Under the pieces are notes generated by a model that saw only the letters and a program-made list of their open reading frames with translations, was not told the origin of the DNA and did not search any database. A stretch of DNA of 64,000 bases from positions 1-64,000 of the forward strand of contig NZ_AUFJ01000011.1 in NCBI RefSeq assembly GCF_000426445.1, written 5' to 3'. Shown in pieces: positions 24,484-32,493 of this stretch (position 1 is its first letter; every line of letters begins with the position of its first letter). The DNA is from Brevibacterium album DSM 18261 (GTDB lineage Bacteria; Actinomycetota; Actinomycetes; Actinomycetales; Brevibacteriaceae). A program made the translations under genes and the position numbers.

Positions 24484-25218
24484 ATGCTGGCAGGAGACCA
24501 CCTCCGTCAGGCCGCGGCCCTCGGTGCCGCGCTCGTCCTCACCGCAGTGCTGCTGCTCCTCGGCTTCACGGACGCCGCCGAGGCGATCCGCGCTGCGCTG
24601 GCGGATGCGGGCGAGCGCCCGGGACGGGAGACGGCGCGGCTGCTGCTGCGGACGGCCGCGCCGACGGCCTTCCTCGTGTTCTGGGTGCTGTTCGCGGGCC
24701 TCTACTGCTTCCTCACGCACCGCGTGCACTCGCGTCTCAGGCCCGAGGCGCTCCGGCGCCTCGGTGCCGAGCAGCACGCCGCGCCCGTGCACTGGTGGCA
24801 CTCGCTGCTCGGCTCGAACAGCGCGGAGAACGTCACGCTCGCGGCCTCGGTCGTGTCCGCGGCACTCGTCCTCGCGATCGCGCAGTCGGGCCGGCTGGGC
24901 GAGGAGCCGGGCCTCGTGCTGCTGGGCTTCGGCGCGGCGGCCGGTTCGTGGGCGGTCATGGTGTACTCGTTCGCGCTGCGCTATCTGCGGCTGCACGCGG
25001 CGGGGGCGCGCATGGACTTCCCCGTGCCCGGCGAGCCCCGCTTCGGGGACTACCTGACGCTGTCCGTCTTCGTCTCGACGCTGATCGGCGGCCACGCCTC
25101 GCCGCGGACGCGCACGGTCTGGACCGTCATGCGCACGCATGTGCTCCTCGCCTTCGCCTTCAACACCGTCATCGTCGCGATGACCGTCTCGCTCCTGCTC
25201 GCGGGCCTGGCGCGCTGA
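24484..25218 (+). CDS. DUF1345 membrane protein
   Basis: A 244-residue protein with about five hydrophobic helices. It starts 3 nt after the oligopeptidase B stop, so the two share a transcript. The segments GSWAVMVYSFALRYLRLH and DYLTLSVFVSTLIGG are typical of DUF1345. A cysteine/histidine-containing loop (FAGLYCFLTHRVH) follows the second helix. No function is known for the family. Confidence 0.75.
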   Translation: MLAGDHLRQAAALGAALVLTAVLLLLGFTDAAEAIRAALADAGERPGRETARLLLRTAAPTAFLVFWVLFAGLYCFLTHRVHSRLRPEALRRLGAEQHAAPVHWWHSLLGSNSAENVTLAASVVSAALVLAIAQSGRLGEEPGLVLLGFGAAAGSWAVMVYSFALRYLRLHAAGARMDFPVPGEPRFGDYLTLSVFVSTLIGGHASPRTRTVWTVMRTHVLLAFAFNTVIVAMTVSLLLAGLAR

Positions 25219-25239
25219 GGCCGGGGAGCGCGGCAGCGC

Positions 25240-26829
25240 TCAGCGCGCGGTGAGCGGCACCTGGCCGGTGAGGGAGGCATGCGTCGTGAGCGCCTGCTGG
25301 TCCGTGAGCGAGGAGACGTAGTCGAGGATCGCCCGCGCCCTGCCCTGCCTGCGCAGGCCGGGCTCGTCGGTGTCTCCCGTGAGCAGCCGGGGCGCCCTGG
25401 CCGCGAGAGCGAAGGTCTCCTCGGTGCTCTCCTCGACCCATTCCAGCAGCCGCCGGGGCGCGCGGCTGCGGTCGTGGGGATCGCCCAGCCAGGACTCGAA
25501 CGCCGTCACGAGCTCCTCGATCACCCTCGCCTGGCCCCTCTGGCTCTGCGCGAGCTCCGGCAGGTCGAGCACGAACCGCGCGTGGACGAACTTCAGCACC
25601 GCCACCTCGTGCCAGGCCCGCTGGTCGAGGCGGATGTGGCCGCTGCGCACATGCGGGTCCGGATCGACGACGATCGCCGAGCGCAGGCGGTCGATCCAGC
25701 CGTTGGTGAATGCGGAGACGGCGCGCTCGCTGTCAACCCCGCCGTCGTAGGGACGGGTGAGCAGCTCATCGGCGAGCTCCGCGCTCACCCGGACCACGGC
25801 CTCGGCGAAGACCTCCCGATCGGCGACCCACGGGTCCTTGTGCGCGAGCCTGCGCCACAGCAGCTCGAGGGAGGCGCCGGGGGAGCGCCAGCGGGCCTCG
25901 AGCGCGCCGGGCTCCTCCCGGGAGAGCGCACCGGGCTCGCCCAGCCACGCATGGAGCTCACCGGCGACGGCGGCGTGCTGGAGGACGCCCGCGCGCACGA
26001 AGTCGTCGAGATCGTGGACAGCATAGGCGATGTCGTCGGCGAGGTCCATGATCGCGCAGTCGAGGGTCTGGCGGCCGGTGCCGATCGCTGTATGCGCGGC
26101 GCGGACCTCGGCCATCTCCTCGGCCTCGAGGGCATAGGCGGAGAACTTCTCCGCGCCGGCGGCCGGCTGGGCGCCCACACCGCGGGGCCGCTCGGCGAGC
26201 GGCTGCGCGTCGAGGCCGATCCCCTTCCACTCGGCGCGAGTCCACGGGTACTTGAGCACGCTCGCGCGGACGGCGGCGGTGAGGTTGAGCCCGGGGGTCG
26301 CGCGTCCGAGGGTGTCGAGCCGCGTGAGGATGCGGAAGGTCTGGGCATTGCCCTCGAAGCCCTCGGCCAGTCCCAGCCGGTGCCGGGCCACGCGGTCGAG
26401 GATCCGTTCGCCGAGGTGCCCGAAGGGCGGGTGCCCGAGGTCGTGCGCATGCGCCGCTGCCTGTGCGACGACGGTGTCGCAGCCGCCGAGGCGGACGAGG
26501 GCGGCGCCCACGGGGTCATCGGCGGCAGCTCGCCCGGCGGCGAAGTCGAGGTGCGCGGCCTGACGGGCGGCGAGGTGCGCCGCGATCGTGCGGGCGACGG
26601 CGCTGACCTTGAGCGAATGGGTGAGGCGGTTGTGCATGACCGGGCCCACGCCCGACTGCGGGACCACCTGGGTCACGGCGGAGAGCCGGCCGAAGTACGG
26701 GGAGAAGCGGAGCCGTTCGAGATCCGTGCGGTAGTCCCCGATCTCGCCCGGCCGTGCCGGGAAGGTGAGGTCGGCCGGGGGCTCGGGATGCCGGCGGGCC
26801 CGGACGGTCTGCTCTGCGGCGCTGTCCAT
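25240..26829 (-). CDS. dGTP triphosphohydrolase-family HD protein (paralogue 1)
   Basis: A 529-residue HD-domain protein. The first metal histidine is in RLTHSLKV (H71), the HD pair in AHAHDLGHPPFGH (H129-D130), and the conserved FEGNAQTFRIL and DLADDIAYAVHDLDD segments follow. These match dGTPase-type dNTP triphosphohydrolases, though the protein is about 100 residues longer than the Dgt at 58389. It should be cytoplasmic and act in dNTP balance. The ATG at 26829 is preferred over an in-frame TTG four codons earlier (26841); neither has a strong ribosome-binding site. It converges on the DUF1345 gene. Confidence 0.82.
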   Translation of the reverse strand: MDSAAEQTVRARRHPEPPADLTFPARPGEIGDYRTDLERLRFSPYFGRLSAVTQVVPQSGVGPVMHNRLTHSLKVSAVARTIAAHLAARQAAHLDFAAGRAAADDPVGAALVRLGGCDTVVAQAAAHAHDLGHPPFGHLGERILDRVARHRLGLAEGFEGNAQTFRILTRLDTLGRATPGLNLTAAVRASVLKYPWTRAEWKGIGLDAQPLAERPRGVGAQPAAGAEKFSAYALEAEEMAEVRAAHTAIGTGRQTLDCAIMDLADDIAYAVHDLDDFVRAGVLQHAAVAGELHAWLGEPGALSREEPGALEARWRSPGASLELLWRRLAHKDPWVADREVFAEAVVRVSAELADELLTRPYDGGVDSERAVSAFTNGWIDRLRSAIVVDPDPHVRSGHIRLDQRAWHEVAVLKFVHARFVLDLPELAQSQRGQARVIEELVTAFESWLGDPHDRSRAPRRLLEWVEESTEETFALAARAPRLLTGDTDEPGLRRQGRARAILDYVSSLTDQQALTTHASLTGQVPLTAR

Positions 26830-26868
26830 GCCGCCATTCAAGCACGTGCGGCGGGCCGGGCCCTCCTG

Positions 26869-27282
26869 TCAGTCCCGCTCCCGCTCCCCGTCCGGCAGGA
26901 CGAGGCCGAGGACCGCGGAGACGATCGCGATGACGATCGCCGCGAGCACAGCGGTCCAGAAGAAGCTCTCGACCTCGAGGACGAACGGTGTGAAGCCGGA
27001 CAGCCAGGCGGTGAGCGTGATCATGAGCGCGTTCACGACGATGGAGAACAGCCCCAGGGTGAGGCACGTGATGGGGGCGGAGACGAGCGCGACGAGGGGC
27101 CTCACGAGGGCATTCACGAGGCCGAAGACGAGCGCGACGACGAGGTAGGCGACCACGGCCGCCGGTCCCGTCCCGAGCGACTCCGCCAGCGCCTGGCTGC
27201 CGGTGATGTCCATGCCGGGCAGCAGCCAGACGGCGGCGGCCAGCGCGAGAGCGTTGATCACAGTGCGGATGAGGAAGCCCAT
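26869..27282 (-). CDS. Phage-holin-4-superfamily (PF04020) membrane protein
   Basis: A 137-residue protein with four hydrophobic helices and short loops. The opening FLIRTVINALALAAAVWLLPG and the middle VNALVRPLVALVSAPITCLTLG are characteristic of PF04020, a chromosomal family unrelated to lysis in most bacteria. The ATG at 27282 is preceded by a TAGCAT -10 (27295-27290) with 7-nt spacing, suggesting a leaderless start; ATG 27291 is an alternative. It lies upstream of the dGTPase paralogue on the same strand. Confidence 0.75.
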   Translation of the reverse strand: MGFLIRTVINALALAAAVWLLPGMDITGSQALAESLGTGPAAVVAYLVVALVFGLVNALVRPLVALVSAPITCLTLGLFSIVVNALMITLTAWLSGFTPFVLEVESFFWTAVLAAIVIAIVSAVLGLVLPDGERERD

Positions 27283-27433
27283 GCCGCCCATGCTAAGGCC
27301 GTTCGATCCGCACACTCTGGGAGGACGGATCGTGAATGGGGGATGAATGCTGCGAGCGGACTCCGGGCGGCGTCGATGCTGCGGGCCGTCCGTGTCACCA
27401 TGAGCGCATGTGTGCACAGGAACTGGTGAATCG

Positions 27434-28663
27434 GTGACCGCCCGCGGCGCCGCGGAGCGCCCGGCACGCCGCGGTCGCGCGTCCGAGGTGTTCGGTGCGT
27501 TCCTGCGCCTGGGGCTCACCTCCTTCGGCGGCCCCGTCGCGCACCTGGGCTACTTCCGCGAGGAACTGGTCGTCCGGAGGCGGTGGGTGAGCGAGGCGCA
27601 GTACGCGGAGCTCGTCGCGCTCTGCCAGTTCCTGCCCGGTCCCGCCTCGAGCCAGGTGGGCTTCGCGCTCGGCCTCATCCGGGGCGGGGGCCTCGGGGCG
27701 CTCGCGGCCTGGACGGCGTTCACGCTGCCCTCGGCGCTCCTGCTCGTGCTCTTCGCCCTCGGCGCGGTCTCGCTCGGGGGACCGCTGGGAGAGGGCCTGG
27801 TCATGGGGCTCAAGGCGGTGGCGGTCGCCGTCGTCGCACATGCGGTCTGGGGAATGGCCCGCACGCTGACCACGGGGCCTGCGACGCTCGCGATCGGGCT
27901 CGCCGCCGCCGTGCTCGTGCTGCTGGCACCGAGCGGCCTCGGGCAGCTCGCGGCGGTGGCCGGCGGTCTCGTCGCGGGCCTCCTGCTGTGCCGGGACGCG
28001 CGCACGGCGGACGCGGAGCCGCTCGCCGCGCGGCTGACACCCCGGACGGGGCTCGCTGCGCTGGGAGCGTTCGGCGCGCTGCTGCTCGCGCTGCCGCTCC
28101 TCGCCCGGATCACGCAGGACGCCTGGGCGGAGACCGCCGATGCGTTCTTCCGGGCCGGCGCCCTCGTCTTCGGCGGCGGCCACGTCGTCCTGCCGCTGCT
28201 GCGCGCGGAGCCGGCGATCACCGAGGCGGTCACCGGCGAGCAGTTCCTCGCCGGCTACGGTGCGGCCCAGGCGGTGCCGGGGCCGCTCTTCACCTTCGCC
28301 GCCTACCTCGGCTTCGACATGGGCGAGGGCGCGGCGGCATGGCTCATGGCCCTCCTCGCACTCGTCGCCGTCTTCCTGCCCGGACTCCTCCTGCTCCTGG
28401 CCGCGCTCCCGTTCTGGGACCGGCTGCGCACCAGCACCGGGGTGCGCGCGGCGCTCACGGGAGCGAATGCCGCCGTCGTCGGCCTGCTGGCCGCTGCGCT
28501 GTGGGATCCGGTCCTCGTCTCCGGCGTCACGGGGCCGGTCTCCGGCCTCCTCGCCCTCGTCTGCCTCCTCCTGCTGTTCGCGTGGAGGCGGCCGGCCTGG
28601 CTCGTCGTCCTCGTCGGGGCCGCAGGCGGTGTGCTCGCGGGGCTCTTCGGCGCGGCGGGCTAG
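27434..28663 (+). CDS. chrA: Chromate transporter family protein (ChrA, two CHR domains)
   Basis: A 409-residue membrane protein with two homologous CHR halves. The first carries LGLTSFGGPVAHLGYFREEL and QFLPGPASSQVGFALG, the second FFRAGALVFGGGHVVLPLL and AQAVPGPLFTFAAYLG. Long-chain ChrA proteins export chromate, although many family members are unstudied. GTG at 27434 has GGTGA four bases upstream; GTG at 27410 is an alternative start. No chrB regulator is adjacent. Confidence 0.85.
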   Translation: MTARGAAERPARRGRASEVFGAFLRLGLTSFGGPVAHLGYFREELVVRRRWVSEAQYAELVALCQFLPGPASSQVGFALGLIRGGGLGALAAWTAFTLPSALLLVLFALGAVSLGGPLGEGLVMGLKAVAVAVVAHAVWGMARTLTTGPATLAIGLAAAVLVLLAPSGLGQLAAVAGGLVAGLLLCRDARTADAEPLAARLTPRTGLAALGAFGALLLALPLLARITQDAWAETADAFFRAGALVFGGGHVVLPLLRAEPAITEAVTGEQFLAGYGAAQAVPGPLFTFAAYLGFDMGEGAAAWLMALLALVAVFLPGLLLLLAALPFWDRLRTSTGVRAALTGANAAVVGLLAAALWDPVLVSGVTGPVSGLLALVCLLLLFAWRRPAWLVVLVGAAGGVLAGLFGAAG

Positions 28664-28709
28664 ACCGCACCGGAGGGGAGGGCCGAGGACGTTCCGGATC
28701 TCAGGACGG

Positions 28710-28739
28710 TTCGCCTGTGTGAGGCAGGACGCATATACT
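28710..28739 (+). promoter_or_regulatory. Promoter of the TrpX-type ABC importer
   Basis: TATACT (28734-28739) is a strong -10 match in GC-rich surroundings. TTCGCC (28710-28715) lies 18 bp upstream as a weak -35. The first codon is about 65 bp downstream. Confidence 0.55.
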
Positions 28740-28804
28740 CTGTCGCTGGCAGCGCGGCCCGGTGAGGCCGCTGCCCCACAGACGACAGCGAGGAGCCCAC
28801 GCGC

Positions 28805-29809
28805 ATGCGCACCCCCATTCCCGTCCGGCTGACGGCACTCTCCGCGGCCGCGGCCGCCACCGCACTCGTCCTCTCCGCCTGCGGTTCCGACGGCGGCGAC
28901 GGCGCGGGAGACGGCGGCGAGTCCTACTCCATCGGCATCAGCCAGCTGGTCCAGCATCCCGCCCTCGACGCCTCGGCCGAGGGCTTCCAGGAGGCGTTCG
29001 CGGAGGCCGGGTACACGGAGGGCGAGACGATCGAGTTCGATCTGCAGAACGCCAACGGCGAGCAGTCCACGGCGGTCTCCATCGCGCAGTCCTTCGCCAC
29101 GGCGGACCACGACCTCGTCCTCGCGATCGCGACCCCGGCCGCCCAGGCCGCGGCGCAGGCGATCATGGACACCCCCGTCCTCTTCACCTCCGTGACGGAT
29201 CCGGTCGCCGCGGAGCTCGTGGACTCCCTCGAGGCGCCCGGCGGCAACCTCACGGGCACGAGCGACCTCGCCTCGATCCCGGACCAGTTCGAGCTGCTCG
29301 GCACCCTCGTGCCGGAGGCCGAGCGCGTGGGCATCGTCTACAGCTCCGGCGAGGTGAACTCGGAGGTGCAGGTCGCCGCCGCGAAGGAGGCCGCCGGGGA
29401 GCAGGGCATCGAGATCGTCGAGCAGACGATCACCACCGCCAACGACATCGGCCAGGCCGTCTCCGCGCTGGGGGACGTCGACGCGATCTACGTCCCCACG
29501 GACAACATGGTGGTCTCCGGGATCGGTGCGCTCGTCCAGGCGGCCGAGGCCTCGGGCACCCCGGTCATCGGCGCCGAGGCCGGCACGGTCGAGGGCGGGG
29601 CCGCGGCCACGCTCGGCATCGACTACCACGAGCTGGGCCGGCAGACCGGCGAGATGGCGCTGCGGATCCTCGAGGAGGGCGCCGATCCCGCCGAGACCCC
29701 CGTGGAGAACGCCACCGAGTTCACCTACGTGGTGAACGAGACCGCCGCCGAGGCGCAGGGCGTCGAGATCCCCGCGGAGATCCTCGAACAGGCCGAGAAG
29801 GTCGGCTGA
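28805..29809 (+). CDS. ABC transporter substrate-binding lipoprotein (PF04392, TrpX type)
   Basis: A 334-residue lipoprotein. The signal peptide ends in LSAC with the lipidated cysteine at C26, followed by a Gly/Asp-rich linker. The mature part begins YSIGISQLVQHPALDASAEG, which is the signature opening of PF04392 proteins, and DAIYVPTDNMVVSGIGALVQ occurs in the second lobe. Relatives bind tryptophan or other aromatic compounds, but substrates vary. GAGGAG sits about 9 nt before the ATG. Permease and ATPase genes follow directly. Confidence 0.87.
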   Translation: MRTPIPVRLTALSAAAAATALVLSACGSDGGDGAGDGGESYSIGISQLVQHPALDASAEGFQEAFAEAGYTEGETIEFDLQNANGEQSTAVSIAQSFATADHDLVLAIATPAAQAAAQAIMDTPVLFTSVTDPVAAELVDSLEAPGGNLTGTSDLASIPDQFELLGTLVPEAERVGIVYSSGEVNSEVQVAAAKEAAGEQGIEIVEQTITTANDIGQAVSALGDVDAIYVPTDNMVVSGIGALVQAAEASGTPVIGAEAGTVEGGAAATLGIDYHELGRQTGEMALRILEEGADPAETPVENATEFTYVVNETAAEAQGVEIPAEILEQAEKVG

Positions 29810-29813
29810 AAAC

Positions 29814-30788
29814 GTGGTCGGAGCAGTCGAGCTGGGCGTCATCTACGGCGTCATGGCCCTGGGCGTGTACCTCACGTTCCGGGTGCTGAACTTCGCCGAC
29901 CTCACGGTGGACGGCAGCTTCACCACCGGAGCCGGGGTGGGCGCGTCCATGGTGCTCGCCGGCCAGGACCCCGCTCTCGCGACGCTCGCAGGCGCGGGCG
30001 CGGGGATGCTCGCCGGAGTGATCACCGGGCTGCTCCACACGAAGGGCGGGATCGACGGGCTGCTCTCCGGCATCCTCACGATGATCGCCCTGTGGTCGGT
30101 GAACCTGCGGATCATGGGCAAGGCGAACCTCCCCCTGCTGCGTCAGGACACCCTGTTCACGCCCCTGCGCGAGGCGGGCATCCTGGGCACCTGGACGAGC
30201 GTGGCCGTCCTCGCCGCCTGCGTGCTGCTGCTGGGCGCGGCCGTCGTGTGGTTCCTCTCGACCGACCTCGGGCTCTCCGTGCAGGCCACGGGGGACAACG
30301 GCCCTATGGTCCGCAGCCTGGGCGTGAGCACGGACTTCACCACCATCCTCACCCTGGCCCTGTCCAACGGCTTCGTCGCCGCCTGCGGCGCGCTCGTCGC
30401 GCAGTACCAGGGCTTCGCGGACATCAGCATGGGCATCGGGCTCATCCTCGTGGGCCTGGCCTCGGTGATCCTCGGGCAGGCTCTGCTGGGCCGTCGCCGC
30501 GTCTGGCAGGCGGTGCTCGCGGCCGTCGTGGGCGCGGTCGTCTACCGCCTCATCATCGCCGCCGCGCTCGCCGCCGGCCTCGACTCCACGGACGTGCGGG
30601 CCATGACCGCGATCCTCGTGGTGCTCGCCCTGCTCCTGCCCCGCTGGGGACTGCTGCGCCGTCTGCCGCGCCTGGGCCGGGGCGGTCGCGTCGTGCAGCC
30701 GCCCGCCGTGGCCCCGTCCGCGGCCTCCCCGGCCGGTGCCGCGGCCGCGGCCTCCGCAGCGCCCGCCTCCGATGCGAAGGGAGCGTGA
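29814..30788 (+). CDS. ABC transporter permease (branched-chain-type fold), TrpY-like
   Basis: A 324-residue membrane protein with about eight helices. It opens ELGVIYGVMALGVYLTFRVL and NFADLTVDGSFTTGAG, segments conserved in permeases paired with PF04392 binding proteins. The C-terminal 40 residues are Ala/Pro-rich and cytoplasmic. GTG at 29814 starts 4 nt after the binding-protein stop, and its stop precedes the ATPase start by 1 nt. It forms the channel of this importer. Confidence 0.85.
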   Translation: MVGAVELGVIYGVMALGVYLTFRVLNFADLTVDGSFTTGAGVGASMVLAGQDPALATLAGAGAGMLAGVITGLLHTKGGIDGLLSGILTMIALWSVNLRIMGKANLPLLRQDTLFTPLREAGILGTWTSVAVLAACVLLLGAAVVWFLSTDLGLSVQATGDNGPMVRSLGVSTDFTTILTLALSNGFVAACGALVAQYQGFADISMGIGLILVGLASVILGQALLGRRRVWQAVLAAVVGAVVYRLIIAAALAAGLDSTDVRAMTAILVVLALLLPRWGLLRRLPRLGRGGRVVQPPAVAPSAASPAGAAAAASAAPASDAKGA

Positions 30789-30789
30789 C

Positions 30790-31581
30790 ATGCTCACAGC
30801 CGCTCATCTGACGCTCACGTTCTTCCCCGGCACCGTCAACGAGCGCCGGGCGCTGCGCGATCTCAGCCTGCACCTGGAGGCCGGCGACTTCGTCACCGTC
30901 ATCGGCTCGAACGGCGCAGGCAAGTCCACGCTGCTGAACTCCCTGGCCGGCCGGTACCGCGCGGACTCCGGTGAGATCCGGGTGGACGGCCGGGATGTGG
31001 CGCGGATGTCCGAGCACCGGCGGGCCCGCTACATCGGCAGGGTGTTCCAGGACCCCATGGCCGGCACCGCACCCACCCTCACGATCGAGCAGAACCTCGC
31101 GCTCGCACTGCGCCGCGGACGGCACCGCGGCCTCGGACGCGGGCTCACGGCGGCGAGGCGGGAGCGCTTCCGGGAGGAGCTCGCGACGCTCGAACTGGGT
31201 CTGGAGGACCGTCTCACCGTGCAGGTGGGCCTGCTCTCGGGCGGTCAGCGCCAGGCGCTGTCCCTGCTCATGGCCGGTTTCACGCAGCCGCGCATCCTCC
31301 TGCTCGACGAGCACACCGCCGCCCTCGATCCGCAGCGCGCCGAGCTCGTGACTGCGCTCACCGAGCGGATCGTGGACCGGGGCCGCCTCACGACCCTCAT
31401 GGTCACGCACAACATGCAGCAGGCCCTGCGCCTGGGCAACCGCCTCGTGATGATGCACGAGGGCCGCATCGTCTACGAGGCGGGACCGGAGGAGAAGCCC
31501 GGGCTCACGCAGGAGGACCTCATGGCGGAGTTCGCGAAGATCAAGGGCGCGGAGTTCGGGGACTCGGCCCTGCTGGGCTGA
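30790..31581 (+). CDS. ABC transporter ATP-binding protein, TrpZ-like
   Basis: A 263-residue ABC ATPase with Walker A GSNGAGKST, signature LLSGGQRQALSLLMA, Walker B ILLLDEHTAALDP and switch histidine VTHNMQQAL. The Walker B glutamate followed by HTAALDP rather than PTSALDP is typical of the ATPases paired with PF04392 systems. GGGAGC precedes the ATG. It completes the three-gene importer. Confidence 0.88.
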   Translation: MLTAAHLTLTFFPGTVNERRALRDLSLHLEAGDFVTVIGSNGAGKSTLLNSLAGRYRADSGEIRVDGRDVARMSEHRRARYIGRVFQDPMAGTAPTLTIEQNLALALRRGRHRGLGRGLTAARRERFREELATLELGLEDRLTVQVGLLSGGQRQALSLLMAGFTQPRILLLDEHTAALDPQRAELVTALTERIVDRGRLTTLMVTHNMQQALRLGNRLVMMHEGRIVYEAGPEEKPGLTQEDLMAEFAKIKGAEFGDSALLG

Positions 31582-31592
31582 GCCGCCCTGCT

Positions 31593-31609
31593 GGGCCGAG
31601 CTCCGGCCC
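31593..31609. terminator. Hairpin between convergent ABC ATPase and small ORF
   Basis: GGGCCG (31593-31598) pairs with CGGCCC (31604-31609) across a 5-nt loop, in the 39-bp gap between two convergent genes. There is no U-tract on either strand. A bidirectional terminator is plausible. Confidence 0.45.
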
Positions 31610-31620
31610 GGCGCCCGAGC

Positions 31621-31932
31621 TCACAGCGCCGCGTGCAGGGCGGTGAGGACCTTCCTGCCCAGCGATCGGTTCTTCTTGCCGTCGAGGAGCGCCTGGGGCG
31701 CGCCCGGCACGCCGGAGACGGTGAGGCACAGCGAGGACTGCCGCCCCCGGATCCGGACGTGCGCGGTGACGACGTGCCCCCAGCTGAAGAGCGAGCGCGC
31801 GGTGCGGAACTCCAGGGTGCGGGCCTCCGGATCCCGTGCGGTCACGGTGTGCTCGCCGGCCACGGCCTCGAGCGCGGCGAAGACGCAGTCGGCGCTCTGC
31901 GGGAGGTCCTCGGCGAAGGTCTTGGTCAGCAT
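31621..31932 (-). CDS. Hypothetical protein, small soluble (103 aa)
   Basis: I do not recognise a named family. The protein begins MLTKTFAEDLPQSADCVFAA, contains alternating beta-like segments (EHTVTARDPEARTLEFRTA, HVVTAHVRIRG) and ends in a Lys/Arg-rich helix. The pattern could be a small START/SRPBCC-like or lipoyl-like domain, but this is weak. GGAG precedes the ATG. It converges with the ABC ATPase and is followed upstream by the thioesterase in the same orientation. Confidence 0.6.
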   Translation of the reverse strand: MLTKTFAEDLPQSADCVFAALEAVAGEHTVTARDPEARTLEFRTARSLFSWGHVVTAHVRIRGRQSSLCLTVSGVPGAPQALLDGKKNRSLGRKVLTALHAAL

Positions 31933-32034
31933 GCGCTCCACGCTAGCGGCGGGGCGCGCGCGGGGGCCGCGAACGGCGTTCCCGAGCTGGAACACTCCGT
32001 TCCCGCCCGGCCGCGCGTCCGCGGCCCCCGCCCC

Positions 32035-32493
32035 TCACCGGCCCATGAGGGTCTCCAGCGTGGCGCGGGCGCCGGGGTCCAGCGGAGTGGACCGGCGGGT
32101 GCCGGTGTCGGTGAGGACCATGACCGATTCCGCCCGCGCGTGGACGAGGCCCTCGCACACGAGGAGCTGCTCCACCCCGATGGAGCTCGTGCCGATGCGC
32201 GCCACCCGCGTGCCCACCTGCACCTCGCCGGGCCACAGCAGCTCGCGGCGGTACTCGATCGTGATCTGTGCGAGCACGAACTCGCGCGCGGGATCCGCGG
32301 AGACCTGCCGGAGACGGTCCGCGAGCTCCACGCGGCCGGTCTCGAAGAACGTCGCGTAGACCGCGTTGTTCACGTGCCCCTGCCGGTCGGTGTCCGCATA
32401 GCGGAGCTTGTCGAAGGCCCGCAGCGGGAAGCCGCTCAGCGGCTGCTCTCCCGGCGTCCGCGCCGACTGTGCGTCCTGTGCTTCGCCCACCAT
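32035..32493 (-). CDS. Acyl-CoA thioesterase, hotdog fold (4HBT/YbgC type)
   Basis: A 152-residue hotdog-fold protein. The segment YADTDRQGHVNNAVYATFFE carries the catalytic-type aspartate and the helix motif of 4-hydroxybenzoyl-CoA-thioesterase-like enzymes. The remaining strands (FVLAQITIEYRRELLWPGEV, TRVARIGTSSIGVEQLLV) fit the fold. Its start overlaps the stop of the ThDP enzyme gene as TGATG (32491-32495), so the pair is translationally coupled. It probably hydrolyses an acyl-CoA; the substrate is unknown. Confidence 0.85.
   Translation of the reverse strand: MVGEAQDAQSARTPGEQPLSGFPLRAFDKLRYADTDRQGHVNNAVYATFFETGRVELADRLRQVSADPAREFVLAQITIEYRRELLWPGEVQVGTRVARIGTSSIGVEQLLVCEGLVHARAESVMVLTDTGTRRSTPLDPGARATLETLMGR

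Noticed and set aside
22042..25140. A 1032-codon open frame on the minus strand
   Set aside because: It spans three well-supported plus-strand genes (acyl-CoA ligase, ptrB, DUF1345) and has no recognisable motif; it is an antisense shadow.
26869..27282. Prophage remnant because of the holin-family protein
   Set aside because: PF04020 proteins are common chromosomal membrane proteins, and no other phage gene is nearby.
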